64,000 nucleotides of DNA from positions 1,550,001 to 1,614,000 of the forward strand of contig NZ_CP113059.1 in NCBI RefSeq assembly GCF_026625705.1, written 5' to 3'. A program made the translations under genes and the position numbers. This stretch comes from Pedobacter sp. SL55 (lineage in GTDB: Bacteria; Bacteroidota; Bacteroidia; Sphingobacteriales; Sphingobacteriaceae). The notes beneath the pieces were generated by a model. The model did no database searches and was not told the DNA's origin. It saw only the letters and a list, made by a program, of their open reading frames with translations. Positions 37,201 to 45,362 of this stretch are shown piece after piece; within the stretch, counting starts at the first letter, position 1; every line of letters starts with the position of its first letter.

Positions 37201-37468
37201 TGGTTGCAGAACCATCGTTTCCGGCAGAGGAAGTCATGTAGGTCATGTCTTCTACGCCGTTAATTTGTTCTTCGAGCGGAACAACAACGCTACTCATTAC
37301 CACATCGGCATTGGCACCTTGGTAAGAGGCAGAAACCTGCACCGTTGGTGGTGCAATTTCTGGATATTGCGAAACAGGCAAGGTAATGATACCTAGGACC
37401 CCTAAAATCAAAATGATGATGGAGATTACCGTAGAAAGTACCGGCCTGTCGATAAATTTTTTAAACAT
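34292..37468 (-). CDS. RND multidrug efflux permease (HAE1/AcrB-like)
   Basis: Inner-membrane proton-driven pump of 1,058 residues, full length. N-terminal MFKKFIDRPVLSTVISIIILILGVLG, and the RND motifs ALVLAIGIVVDDAIVVVEAV with the proton-relay Asp pair in TM4, then GFVPNEDLGAIM. The second half has LIMLIGLLAKNAILIVEFA and ends with FIVPVLFIVF-type TM12. Twelve membrane segments and two large periplasmic loops. Works with the adaptor upstream and the channel downstream. Confidence 0.97.
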   Translation of the reverse strand: MFKKFIDRPVLSTVISIIILILGVLGIITLPVSQYPEIAPPTVQVSASYQGANADVVMSSVVVPLEEQINGVEDMTYMTSSAGNDGSATITVNFKLGTNPDLAAVNVQNRVARATSLLPAEVTRAGVITAKRQSSNVLIFALNSEDPAYDQKFLQNYAEINIIPQIKRVTGVGDVNAFGQSIYTMRLWLKPDVMAAYGLIPSDVSAALADQNIEAAPGQLGEQGQQSFQYTLKYTGRLKDETQFGDMIIRTAENGQVLKLKDIARIELGAQSYASSVQLNGKAALGFAVNQTAGSNAKEVIDGALKALETAKADFPSGIKYEVLTNVNDFLDASIEKVLHTLVEAFILVFVVVFLFLQDFKSTLIPAISVPVAIVGTFFFLSLFGFTINLLTLFALVLAIGIVVDDAIVVVEAVHAKLDKGYKSAKKATQDAMEEITGAIISITLVMAAVFVPVSFISGSSGVFYKQFGLTLAIAIILSAINALTLSPALCALLLKPHKDDHEEKKGFMKRFYAAFNTSFETMTRKYKGSVYFLAKKKWIAGLGLLAFVAAFVWAFNTTPKGFVPNEDLGAIMSDISLPPGTSQERTDEIVTKIDEIVRTIPEVRLTLRVVGRAMISGSGSSYGMVIARLKPWDERKRDVKTIIGELFAKTANIKEAKIIFFAPPTIQGFGTGGGFEFQLQDKTGGTINAFNEVATKFLAALNQRPEIQYAATSFNPNFPQYLITANVAKIKQAGLNVNDVMSVMQGYYGGVYASNFNKFGKQYRVVYQADPQYRANLESLNGVYVRTPSGEMAPITGFISTERVYGPQAISRFNLYTSIAITGNPNPGFSSGDALKAVEEEAAKLLPQGYGYEYSGLSREEQASGNQTIFIFMLCLVFVYFLLCAQYESYVLPLAVILSLPVGLAGVFIFDKIFGIDNNIYTQITLIMLIGLLAKNAILIVEFAAERRRKGMTILQAALEGATARLRPILMTSFAFILGLLPLMLSTGVGAAGNTSIGTGAVGGMLIGTIFGVFIIPVLFIVFQTLQEKVSSKSPYDESVMERQTHLNFDKIDTPEA

Positions 37469-37495
37469 GAGAATCGATTTTCGATTTTAAAATTA

Positions 37496-37566
37496 CGCCC
37501 TAACCCCCTAAAGGGGGAATGAGATTGATTAACGCTTAGTCTTTTTAAGCCCCTTTAGGGGTTTGG
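37496..37566. repeat. CCCCTAAAGGGG palindromes overlapping the adaptor gene's stop
   Basis: CCCCCTAAAGGGGG near 37502-37515, and GCCCCTTTAGGGG ending in TTTGGGGTTTT near 37551-37571. The second palindrome supplies the last codons (KTPNP) and stop of the adaptor gene. It belongs to the same loose family as the elements at 15260, 32651 and 46805. Confidence 0.65.
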
Positions 37567-38739
37567 GGTTTTATTCTTAGCTTCAGCAAATACCGAATCA
37601 GCAGATTTTATTTGGGGCTTAATTTTGTCGCCATCTTTTAATGAGGCAAAACCCTCTAGTACAATTTTATCGCCGTTTTTTAAACCTTTAGTTACTACAT
37701 AGTAGTTTCCTTTAGTTAGTTCCATAATTTCGATATTTGTGCTTTTTACACCGGCGGTGTCATTTACCAAGTAAACAAATTTCTTCCCTTGAATATCGGT
37801 AGTAGATTTTTGAGGAACCAACAAAGCGTTTTCTACATTTTGCGGGATGCGGATAGAAGCACTAGAACCAGAGCGCAATAAACCATTCGGGTTTGGAAAC
37901 GTAGCCCTTAAACTAGAAGCCCCTGTTTGCGCATTAATTTGTCCGCTAATGGTTTCGATTTTGCCTTTTTCAGGATAGATAGATCCATCTGCCAAAACTA
38001 ACGTTACATTAGGAATTTGCTTGATTTTATCTTCTAGCGTGCGGCCTTTAGTGTTTCTCGCAATTTCTAACAACTGTTTTTCATTTAAGGAGAAATAAGC
38101 GTAAACTTTACTAATGCTAGAAACCGTAGTTAAGGGTTGCTGGCTAGTGCTGCTAACCAAAGCACCTACTTTGTAAGGTATGGTGCCAATTACGCCATTA
38201 ACTGGGCTAGTAACTACCGTGTAACCTAAGTTCACTTTTGCATTTGCTAAAGCCGCTTTAGCCTGCGCTAAGTTTGCTTTCTTGCTGGTAAGTGTTAGTG
38301 CTGCATTTTCTAGATCGAATTTGCTGATGATGTCTTTATCTACCAGTGGCTTGGTTTTGTTGTACTGTAATTGTGCCGCACTTACCTCAGCCTCTGCACT
38401 TCTAATTGCAGCTTCTGCCGTTCTAACTTCTTGCTGATATTGAGGTGCATTGATAGCAAATAACGGTTGGCCTTGTTTTACGGTTGCGCCTTCGTCTACG
38501 TAAATTTTCTCGATAAAACCATCAATTTTTGGTCTGATGTCTACATTTTGCTGACCTTCTAGCGTAGCTGGATAATCGCTTTCTAATGTGGTATTAAAAG
38601 CATCTATTTGTACCACAGGATAGTTTTGAGGACCAGCGGGAGGGCCACCAGCTTTTGGATCTTTGCCGCCCGAACTGCATGACGCTATAAATAGGGCCGC
38701 GATACCCGTTAGCGATAAATAAATTGAGGAATGTTTCAT
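37555..38739 (-). CDS. RND efflux periplasmic adaptor (AcrA-like lipoprotein)
   Basis: Membrane-fusion protein of 394 residues, with start chosen at ATG 38739 (MKHSSIYLSLTGIAALFIASC). This gives a lipoprotein signal with Cys21. Adaptor motifs: LEGQQNVDIRPKIDGFIEKIYVDEGATVKQGQPLFAI (lipoyl/barrel-sandwich half), a coiled hairpin at about 80-150, TVVTSPVNGVIGTIPYKVGALV, then beta-barrel and membrane-proximal domains. In-frame upstream residues from TTG 38781 are part of a conserved RNA leader, not credible protein. The C-terminal tail KTPNP and stop come from a palindromic repeat. Confidence 0.93.
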   Translation of the reverse strand: MKHSSIYLSLTGIAALFIASCSSGGKDPKAGGPPAGPQNYPVVQIDAFNTTLESDYPATLEGQQNVDIRPKIDGFIEKIYVDEGATVKQGQPLFAINAPQYQQEVRTAEAAIRSAEAEVSAAQLQYNKTKPLVDKDIISKFDLENAALTLTSKKANLAQAKAALANAKVNLGYTVVTSPVNGVIGTIPYKVGALVSSTSQQPLTTVSSISKVYAYFSLNEKQLLEIARNTKGRTLEDKIKQIPNVTLVLADGSIYPEKGKIETISGQINAQTGASSLRATFPNPNGLLRSGSSASIRIPQNVENALLVPQKSTTDIQGKKFVYLVNDTAGVKSTNIEIMELTKGNYYVVTKGLKNGDKIVLEGFASLKDGDKIKPQIKSADSVFAEAKNKTPNP

Positions 38740-38749
38740 TGAAGTATTC

Positions 38750-38846
38750 ATTTGCATTTTTAATGGTAATGAAGCTATCAAGAGTTTTTAAAATACTTTT
38801 TATGAAGGTAACTCTTGATGGGTTCATTATATGTATGTATTGTGTT
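38750..38846 (-). promoter_or_regulatory. Conserved structured leader of the efflux adaptor gene, shared with degQ
   Basis: Minus-strand blocks: ACACAATACATACA at the far end, a hairpin of arms AACTCTTGAT (38810-38819) and ATCAAGAGTT (38777-38786), then AGCTTCATTACC (38765-38776) and an A-rich stretch ending CAAAT. The same order occurs at 54505-54580 before degQ. The hairpin arms differ in sequence but still pair. Confidence 0.55.
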
Positions 38847-38853
38847 GAAGGTT

Positions 38854-39426
38854 CTAGTTTAATAGTTGGTCTAAAATGATCTGTTTTCTTTCGGCGATGA
38901 GTTGGCTATATTGCTCTTTAGAAATGTCTAATAGCTTCTGGTATAGCGGTGTCATAATAACCGGAAAAGAAATTAACGAGGTTAGGTTAAAAACAAACTG
39001 AATGGGATCGTACTTTTTGATTGTGCCTTTATCCATTTCTAATGCAACTTCTTTTAAGAAATAGTTTAAGGCCTCACTTTTTTTCTTCTCCTTTAGCGCA
39101 AAGTTCTTACTACATATTTCCGTAATTAAAAAAGACTCTCTGTAAGGATATTTAAGCAGTTCTTTCATGTGAACATCGATAAAAAGGCTTAGTTTTTCCT
39201 TAAAAGGCGTCTTCCCATAAATCACTTCGTCCAATTGAGATTTTAAGCTGTCAACTGCTTCGCGATACACAGTTTGAAAAAGTAAATCTCTAGATCGGAA
39301 ATAATAGTTAATGAGCGAACGGTTAACGCCAGCTGCATCCGCAATTTCTTGGGTTGTAGCGTGCAAATAACCTTTGCTAAAGAATAGCTCTTTGGCTGTT
39401 TGTTTAATGAGTTCTTCCTTGTTCAA
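38854..39426 (-). CDS. TetR/AcrR-family repressor of the efflux operon
   Basis: Regulator of 190 residues, with N-terminal TetR HTH (LFFSKGYLHATTQEIADAAGVNRSLINYYFRSRDLLFQTVYREA, about 14-56) and an all-helical ligand-binding domain. It is the first gene of the operon tetR-adaptor-pump-channel. Its promoter contains a perfect 22-bp inverted repeat, so it probably represses its own operon and is released by a pump substrate. Confidence 0.93.
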   Translation of the reverse strand: MNKEELIKQTAKELFFSKGYLHATTQEIADAAGVNRSLINYYFRSRDLLFQTVYREAVDSLKSQLDEVIYGKTPFKEKLSLFIDVHMKELLKYPYRESFLITEICSKNFALKEKKKSEALNYFLKEVALEMDKGTIKKYDPIQFVFNLTSLISFPVIMTPLYQKLLDISKEQYSQLIAERKQIILDQLLN

Positions 39427-39442
39427 GCTTAATTAACTTTAA

Positions 39443-39473
39443 TGTTTAACAATTTTGTTAAACAGCAAAAGTA
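39443..39473 (-). promoter_or_regulatory. TetR operator overlapping the efflux operon promoter
   Basis: TGTTTAACAA (39443-39452), two T, then the exact reverse complement (39455-39464). The -7 box TACTTTTG (minus strand, 39466-39473) abuts it, so the operator covers the transcription start. It lies 17 bp upstream of the tetR ATG. Confidence 0.7.
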
Positions 39474-39579
39474 GTTTCAAGTTTGATTTTCAAAGTCAGA
39501 GAAATCTCATTTAATCGTTTGATTAATTTTTGTCGTGTAAATGTTACACTATCTAGATTAGTTCCCTGCTTGGCGCACG

Positions 39580-41004
39580 CCTAATGTCATTAAGTTAAGG
39601 GTTTCACAGGTTAATTCTTCGATTTTTGAACTGCTTTGGCTTTGTTCTCTGCCTGTATTTATCGGTTTTTCTGTCAAAATTCCTGTTAGGCCTAAGTGGT
39701 ACAACGTTTTTAACGAAGAGCTGTTCCAGTTCGTCCATAGCTTCTTTGCCCGTTTTGCTGCTAAAGAGTTCTATCAGCCTGTTGCGGATGAAACAAAGCG
39801 ACAAAGATGCATTTATCCTGTATTCATAGGTACGGTGTTCGTATTTTTTCCGAGCCTGTTGTTGTGCATCCATGGTCAATATGGCCTGCATATTGCTCAT
39901 GTACAGCGCACAATAAAATTCCTGTAGTATAAACTGACAGCTTGTCCCAGAAAAATGTTCTACGCCTATAATATTCTTAAACCTGTTATAATAGGTTTCT
40001 ATCGCCCATCTTTTGAAGTAGAGCTCCTTAAAATCTGCGTAGGGATAAGCCCTAGCGTCCAATAGCGAGGTAATCAGGATTTCATCCTCTCCAGTGCTCA
40101 AGGGTATCCTAAGCATCCTAACTGTAATAGATGTATTTTTATCGTATGGCAGGCCATTAAACGACCTGTTCTGCTTGGGGGACAAGACCAGAATATCGTC
40201 ATCCTTCCCCGAAAGCGCAAAATCCCTGGTTGCATTGGAATAGGCTATCTTACACCTGCATATAAAATGGATCCCATCTCCACCCATCTGGCGCATCGCA
40301 CCAAAACTGGTGTATGCCCTGTCCATGATGACAATATCGCCGCATTGTGCAAGCTGAAGCTGTTGGCGGGCAAGGGCGACCTCGCCTACACTAAAACGTG
40401 AAAGGCGGCCATCGATAGCAATTTCGTTGAGCACGTCATAGAGGATGGAAACCCTGGCCATAACCACATCATCGGTCTTTTTCTGATTATTGCAGAAGCC
40501 GTATTCCGCTATCGTACTTGGGCTTATTGGAAGGTTGATGGTTGAACCGTCTATAGCTAGCAGCCTGTGTCCCTTGTAAAGCTGTACCGAATCGTCATTG
40601 TCCCGATAAAAATCAGAGGCGATGGCAGCGTTGAGATCAAGGAACATATCGGGCTTTATCTTTTTACGCCCCTGTACAAAAGCACTGGTGGTAAAGCTGT
40701 AAACACAGCTCTTAATATCATCAAGAAACTTTTGCAATTCGACCTGTATGTTTTGTTTCAATGTCCTCAACATGGATAAAGATAACTCTCTAAAGCCAAA
40801 TTTTCGGTTTCTGGTAAAATCTTTTCGACAGGTTCTGTATTTTTCAATATTGATCTGCGAAGAAATAAATTGGTGGCTAAGCTCAACAAAATGAAACGGT
40901 GGTTTTCTTGCCATGTCTTTTTTCGCAAACCGAATAAAACATGTTCTAAATTGCTAAAATAAGTTGTTAACCAGTGTTAATTTCCTTAACTTAATGACAT
41001 TGGG
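39580..41004 (-). mobile_element. IS4-family insertion sequence, copy 1 (1,425 bp)
   Basis: Terminal inverted repeats share AATGTCATTAAGTTAAGG (39583-39600; complement at 40984-41001), extended to CCC/GGG with one mismatch at 39582. One transposase gene fills the element. The second copy at 55617-57041 has exactly the same length, which fixes the ends. No direct target duplication is visible. The flanks GCTTG and CAAGC are complementary, so it sits inside a small palindrome. Confidence 0.9.
39604..40914 (-). CDS. IS4-family transposase, copy 1
   Basis: DDE transposase of 436 residues. Catalytic region: LLAIDGSTINLP (first Asp), IVIMDRAYTSFGAM (second Asp) and the IS4 Y-R-E-K signature YFKRWAIETYYNRFK with the catalytic Glu. 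N-terminal part FVELSHQFISSQINIEKYRTCRKDF is DNA-binding-like. Complete, so potentially active. It differs from copy 2 at about 11 residues, mostly in a short patch. Confidence 0.95.
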   Translation of the reverse strand: MARKPPFHFVELSHQFISSQINIEKYRTCRKDFTRNRKFGFRELSLSMLRTLKQNIQVELQKFLDDIKSCVYSFTTSAFVQGRKKIKPDMFLDLNAAIASDFYRDNDDSVQLYKGHRLLAIDGSTINLPISPSTIAEYGFCNNQKKTDDVVMARVSILYDVLNEIAIDGRLSRFSVGEVALARQQLQLAQCGDIVIMDRAYTSFGAMRQMGGDGIHFICRCKIAYSNATRDFALSGKDDDILVLSPKQNRSFNGLPYDKNTSITVRMLRIPLSTGEDEILITSLLDARAYPYADFKELYFKRWAIETYYNRFKNIIGVEHFSGTSCQFILQEFYCALYMSNMQAILTMDAQQQARKKYEHRTYEYRINASLSLCFIRNRLIELFSSKTGKEAMDELEQLFVKNVVPLRPNRNFDRKTDKYRQRTKPKQFKNRRINL

Positions 41005-41503
41005 CGCAAGCATTAGCGCAGCGGTGCTTGTGCTTTTGTTGGAAATAATCTCAGCAAATGCTGGCGCCAGAAAGGGCACGCCTGTGGCGTGTGTTTTAAT
41101 TAATAAAACGATATCATTGAGTATATTCACAGGCCAAAGTCCTGCGCTAACAAGGTTTGTTTTGTATACTACACTGGTTTTAACTGTATTGCATTGAGCC
41201 GCTGTAAAATAGCCCCGACAGTAATGAAAAGCACGCAGGCCAGCATAGCGCAGCTGCGGACTTGTAATGTATGGCGGGACTATCGGTAAATAAATGCGAC
41301 AACCGTTGTGCTCCTAAAAATCTGAAATTCCTACAGCTACTCGATACCATTACCCTGTCACTCTGACACCAAAAAACAACAGCTTTTTGAGCCAACTGAC
41401 AAAGCTGTGAAAATTTGTCAAGCCAAAACCTATTGGCATAATAACTGATAAAGGATTAACTGTTAAACTAAAAATTTTAAATCAAAATAATATTATTAGA
41501 GTT
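41005..41503. other. 499-bp gap between IS copy 1 and groES
   Basis: No credible gene. The left part is repeat-like: GCGC/GTGC-rich palindromes, a GCACGCC-TGT-GGCGTG hairpin near 41078-41095, and ATAGCCCCGAC followed by a degraded intergenic repeat (about 41208-41310). The right 100 bp should hold the groESL promoter. It contains TTGGCATAATAACTGATAAA near 41433-41452, but I see no CIRCE inverted repeat. Confidence 0.5.
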
Positions 41504-41782
41504 ATGGCTTTAAATTTAAAACCAATTGGAGACAGGATTGTGGTAGAAGCTGCACCTGCTGAAGAAAAAACAGCTTCTGGTATCTATATCCCTGATACTG
41601 CAAAAGAAAAACCTCAACAAGGAACTGTAGTTGCTGTTGGCGCTGGTAAAAAAGATGAACCAATGACTGTAAAAGTTGGTGATGCAGTACTTTATGGCAA
41701 ATTTGCTGGTACAGAAGTATCTCACGAAGGAAAAGAGTATTTAATTATGCGTGAAGCTGATATTTACGCGGTAATTGGATAA
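41504..41782 (+). CDS. groES: Co-chaperonin GroES
   Basis: A 92-residue lid of the GroEL chaperonin. Typical sequence: [42 protein letters not shown] with the mobile loop, then [13 protein letters not shown] and [13 protein letters not shown]. It stands 117 bp before groEL, as an operon. Confidence 0.97.
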   Translation: MALNLKPIGDRIVVEAAPAEEKTASGIYIPDTAKEKPQQGTVVAVGAGKKDEPMTVKVGDAVLYGKFAGTEVSHEGKEYLIMREADIYAVIG

Positions 41783-41899
41783 GAGAAAATGAGTAAATGA
41801 CTGAATTTTAAATGAGTAAATCGTAAAGTTCAGCGAAAAATATGGCAGTGAGAACATTTAATAAATTTCTCATTTAATCATTCAAAATTTTAAATAAAC

Positions 41900-43536
41900 A
41901 TGGCAAAACAAGTAAGATATAACGTTGAAGCTCGCGACGCACTGAAAAAAGGTGTAGACACTTTAGCAAATGCAGTAAAAGTAACTTTAGGTCCAAAAGG
42001 ACGTAACGTAATTATCGATAAAAAATTTGGCTACCAGCAATCACTAAAGATGGTGTTTCTGTAGCTAAAGAAATTGATTTGAAAGACCCAATTGAAAACA
42101 TGGGTGCGCAAATGGTAAAAGAAGTAGCTTCTAAAACTGCTGATATTGCAGGTGACGGAACTACTACTGCTACTGTATTAGCGCAAGCAATTGTTACTGC
42201 GGGTATTAAAAACGTAGCTGCTGGTGCAAATCCGATGGATTTGAAACGTGGTATCGATAAAGCAGTTACTGCTGTAGTTGAGAACTTAAAAACTCAATCT
42301 CAAACTGTAGGCGAAGACAACAACAAAATCAAACAAGTGGCTTCAATTTCTGCAAACAATGACGAGGTAATCGGTTCGTTAATTGCTGAGGCAATGCAAA
42401 AAGTAGGTAAAGATGGTGTAATTACTGTAGAAGAAGCAAAAGGTACTGAAACAGAAGTAAAAACTGTAGAAGGTATGCAATTCGACAGAGGTTACCTTTC
42501 TCCGTACTTCGTAACTAACGCGGATAAAATGGAAGCTGATTTAGACTCGCCTTTCATCTTGATCTACGACAAAAAAATCAGCAATATGAAAGAATTGTTG
42601 CCAGTATTGGAAAAAACGGTACAAACTGGTAAACCGCTTTTAATAATCGCTGAAGATTTAGACGGTGAAGCATTAGCTACTTTGGTGGTTAACAAAATCC
42701 GTGGCTCGCTGAAAGTAGCTGCAGTTAAAGCTCCAGGTTTTGGTGATAGAAGAAAAGCAATGTTAGAAGACATAGCTATCTTAACTGGCGGTACTGTAAT
42801 TTCTGAAGAAAGAGGTTACAAATTAGAAAATGCTGATCTTTCTTACTTAGGTACTGCAGAGAAAGTAGTAGTAGATAAAGACAATACTACAGTAATTAAC
42901 GGTGCTGGTAAAACTGAAGATATCAAAGCTCGTGTTGGTCAAATCAAAGCTCAAATTGAAACTACAACTTCAGATTACGATAAAGAAAAATTACAAGAGC
43001 GTTTAGCTAAACTTTCTGGCGGTGTTGCCGTACTTTACGTAGGTGCTGCTTCGGAAGTTGAAATGAAAGAGAAAAAAGACCGTGTTGATGATGCTTTACA
43101 CGCAACTCGTGCTGCTGTAGAAGAAGGTATTGTTGCTGGTGGTGGTGTGGCTTTCATCCGTGCGGTTGAGGCTTTAGCTAACCTAAAAGGCGATAACGAT
43201 GACGAAACTACTGGTATTGCTATAGTAAAACGTGCTATCGAAGAGCCATTACGTCAAATCTGCGAAAATGCAGGTATCGAAGGTTCTATTGTGGTACAAA
43301 AAGTAAAAGAAGGCACTGCAGATTTCGGTTACAATGCTCGTACTGATGTTTATGAGAACTTAATTGGTGCTGGTGTTATCGACCCAACAAAAGTATCTCG
43401 TGTAGCTTTAGAAAACGCAGCTTCAATTGCGGCAATGTTGTTAACTACAGAAGTTGTTTTGGCAGATGAGCCAGAAGCAGCAGACGCAGGCCACTCGCAC
43501 CCACCAATGGGTGGCGGCATGGGCGGCATGATGTAA
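41900..43536 (+). CDS. groEL: Chaperonin GroEL, frameshifted near codon 44
   Basis: ATP-dependent 60-kDa chaperonin, 545 residues when repaired. Translation from ATG 41900 gives [19 protein letters not shown] and [19 protein letters not shown], then leaves frame at GGCTACCAGC (42031-42037). The correct frame resumes at [19 protein letters not shown] and runs to the GGGMGGMM tail. One missing base at about 42031-42034 (for example TCA for Ser) restores it. ATP-site DGTTTAT and the rest are intact. As groEL is normally essential, this is most likely a sequence error unless another copy exists elsewhere. Confidence 0.93.
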
Positions 43537-43614
43537 TAAAAAGTTAAAAGTGAGAAGTAAAAAGTTAAAAGTAGCTTAATGCTATTTAAACTTTTTACTT
43601 TCAACTTAAAACAT

Positions 43615-43652
43615 AAAAAATCCCTCAAAGCGCACGTTTTGAGGGATTTTTT
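43615..43652. terminator. groESL terminator (bidirectional)
   Basis: AAAAAATCCCTCAAA (43615-43629) pairs with TTTGAGGGATTTTTT (43638-43652). A very strong stem with T and A tracts. Confidence 0.92.
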
Positions 43653-43787
43653 ATGTTTTATTGGCACCACGCTATTTAGACCACAGCGAGTGGAGAAATC
43701 TAACTTCATAATTTGAAGCGCAATTTCTCTGCTGCTATTTTCCGCCAGTCCCACTTTTCGCTGCAATCTTTTTTGCAATCCGTCTGT

Positions 43788-43873
43788 CGTCATTTCGAAC
43801 GTATGTGAGAAATCTGTTCGATAGAATTACTCAACTCACAGATTTCTCAGTCGTTCCTCCTTTCGAAATGACG
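43788..43873. repeat. Long-hairpin intergenic repeat (CGTCATTTCGAA type)
   Basis: CGTCATTTCGAA (43788-43799) and TTCGAAATGACG (43862-43873) are exact complements. Inner arms GAGAAATCTGT (43807-43817) and ACAGATTTCTC (43838-43848) also match. This is a form of palindromic repeat I know from many Bacteroidota gaps. Confidence 0.75.
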
Positions 43874-44086
43874 TACAAAAAAGTATTTCCGCTTCAATCC
43901 GGGCTATTTCACAATGCCAATGCACCTACACTCAATTCTTGGTTCCTTTGCTGCCCGAAGTATCTGGATTTCGTTACGCTCAACCTTCTTGCTGATTCTG
44001 CTTTAATTTTCCGACTTCCCGACTACACCACAAACTGACTTGCAAAAACTTTTCGCTTTTACCTTTTTACTTTCTACATTTAACCC

Positions 44087-44746
44087 ATGTGGGAAATCCT
44101 TGGCGATAGAAATCAATTCCTTACCATTGCAGAAGTAAACAAGTTTTTGCTGGCCATTTTTTTATGCGGTTTAATTGGCGCCGAACGCGAATACCGCAGT
44201 AAATCTGCTGGCTTAAAAACCATGATCATGATTGGTTTAGGCTCTGCCTTGTTTACCGTGCTTTCGGTAAAAATTGGCGATGTTAGTCATGACCGTATTG
44301 CCTCTAACATTGTAACGGGGATAGGTTTTTTAGGTGCTGGCGTTATTTTTAAAGAAGAAAACCGCGTAAAAGGCTTAACCACCGCCTGCGTAATCTGGAT
44401 TGTAGCCGCTATTGGTATGGCTGTGGGTTCTGGCTATTTTATACAGGCCATTGGCGTAACCGCAGTAGTATTGTTATCGTTATTGGTTTTTCCTTATGTA
44501 GAAAACATCGCCGATCGTCGCTTTACTAGACGTACTTATCGAATTGTAAAAAAATACCAGAACAAAGATTTAGACAATTACGAATTGATCTTCAAAAAGT
44601 ACAAGCTTAAAGCTAGCCGTGGTAAACATCAATTGGCTAACGGCATCATTACCGGCACTTGGGACGCCATTGGCAGCCCACAAAAGCACCACGAATTTGT
44701 AGAAGCCATGTTGCAAGATGATGGTATTTTAGAGTTTGATTTTTAA
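44087..44746 (+). CDS. MgtC/SapB family membrane protein
   Basis: Membrane protein of 219 residues with four to five N-terminal helices and a soluble C-terminal domain. Family motifs: LCGLIGAEREYRSKSAGLKTMIMIGLGSALFTVLS and GIGFLGAGVIFKEENRVKGLTTACVIWIVAAIGMAVG. Such proteins are linked to magnesium limitation and membrane energetics; the precise role here is unknown. It converges with the RDD gene, with 5 bp between stops. Confidence 0.93.
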   Translation: MWEILGDRNQFLTIAEVNKFLLAIFLCGLIGAEREYRSKSAGLKTMIMIGLGSALFTVLSVKIGDVSHDRIASNIVTGIGFLGAGVIFKEENRVKGLTTACVIWIVAAIGMAVGSGYFIQAIGVTAVVLLSLLVFPYVENIADRRFTRRTYRIVKKYQNKDLDNYELIFKKYKLKASRGKHQLANGIITGTWDAIGSPQKHHEFVEAMLQDDGILEFDF

Positions 44747-44751
44747 TAGGC

Positions 44752-45261
44752 TCATTGCGAAGCCATGTCTGCTGCTCCATTTTGATTGCTAAGCTCAGAA
44801 AAGAAAACGTCTTTTCGAAGCTGTAGATCTAATTTTTTCTCATCAATTACCATCGTATTAGACCATGCGTCGTGCCACGGATTACAAGGCGTGCCAAACG
44901 CACTAAGCGCATTAAATGGAATGCAACGAATGATATTACGAATAAATGCTTTTTGAAAGCTCATCTCACTACCATCCGAATTGATTGCTTTGGTACCCGT
45001 AATTACTTTCCCTAAAGTTTTGCCACCACATGCAGCTTCAATAACGAACATTAACATCCCGTAACAGATTAAGGAAACAATTCGACTTAAAATACCACTA
45101 TCTTCATCTGGTAATAGCTCTGGCTTAAAAAATCCGACTACAATACCCAATAAAAATGCTACAACGTAAAATACCAAAGCATCTATCAAATAATTAGCAA
45201 ATCTCTTTCCTGTACTTGCCCTACTGTAATCTAACTCTTCGTGAACGTGTGTTTGTTGCAT
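44752..45261 (-). CDS. RDD family membrane protein
   Basis: A 169-residue membrane protein with the family start YSRASTGKRFANYLIDALVFYVVAFLLG and later GGKTLGKVITGTKAINSDGSEMSFQKAFIRNIIRCIPFNAL. Three predicted membrane segments. The transport or stress role of the family is poorly defined. Transcribed divergently from the serine deaminase gene. Confidence 0.9.
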   Translation of the reverse strand: MQQTHVHEELDYSRASTGKRFANYLIDALVFYVVAFLLGIVVGFFKPELLPDEDSGILSRIVSLICYGMLMFVIEAACGGKTLGKVITGTKAINSDGSEMSFQKAFIRNIIRCIPFNALSAFGTPCNPWHDAWSNTMVIDEKKLDLQLRKDVFFSELSNQNGAADMASQ

Positions 45262-45349
45262 AGCGTTAATTAATTAAGCGTTTATTTTATTGAGTATGAA
45301 GATAATAAATTGCTGATATATTCCTAGCTATTAAATCCCAAAACAATCG

Positions 45350-45357
45350 TAGCTTTG
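45350..45357 (+). promoter_or_regulatory. -7 promoter box of the serine deaminase gene
   Basis: TAGCTTTG matches TAnnTTTG and ends 5 nt before ATG 45363. The message is predicted to be leaderless or to have a leader of 1-2 nt. Confidence 0.55.
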
Positions 45358-45362
45358 CGTTT

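Larger units (their letters stand above)
43537..44086. other. 550-bp gap after groEL filled with terminator and dispersed repeats
   Basis: Holds AAAGTTAAAAGT-type short repeats (43540-43575), the groEL terminator at 43615, and remains of a Bacteroidota intergenic repeat with a long hairpin at 43788-43873. The open frames here are repeat-derived and not protein-like. Confidence 0.6.

Noticed and set aside
37555..38781. Longer N termini of the efflux adaptor (from TTG 38781) and DegQ (from TTG 54536)
   Set aside because: Both extensions (x-ASLP-x-K) come from the shared leader and would place extra residues before good signal peptides.
41433..41452. Possible sigma54 promoter before groES (TTGGCATAATAACTGAT)
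   Set aside because: The TGGCA part fits but the -12 half is CTGA and not TTGC, so the GG-N10-GC rule fails.
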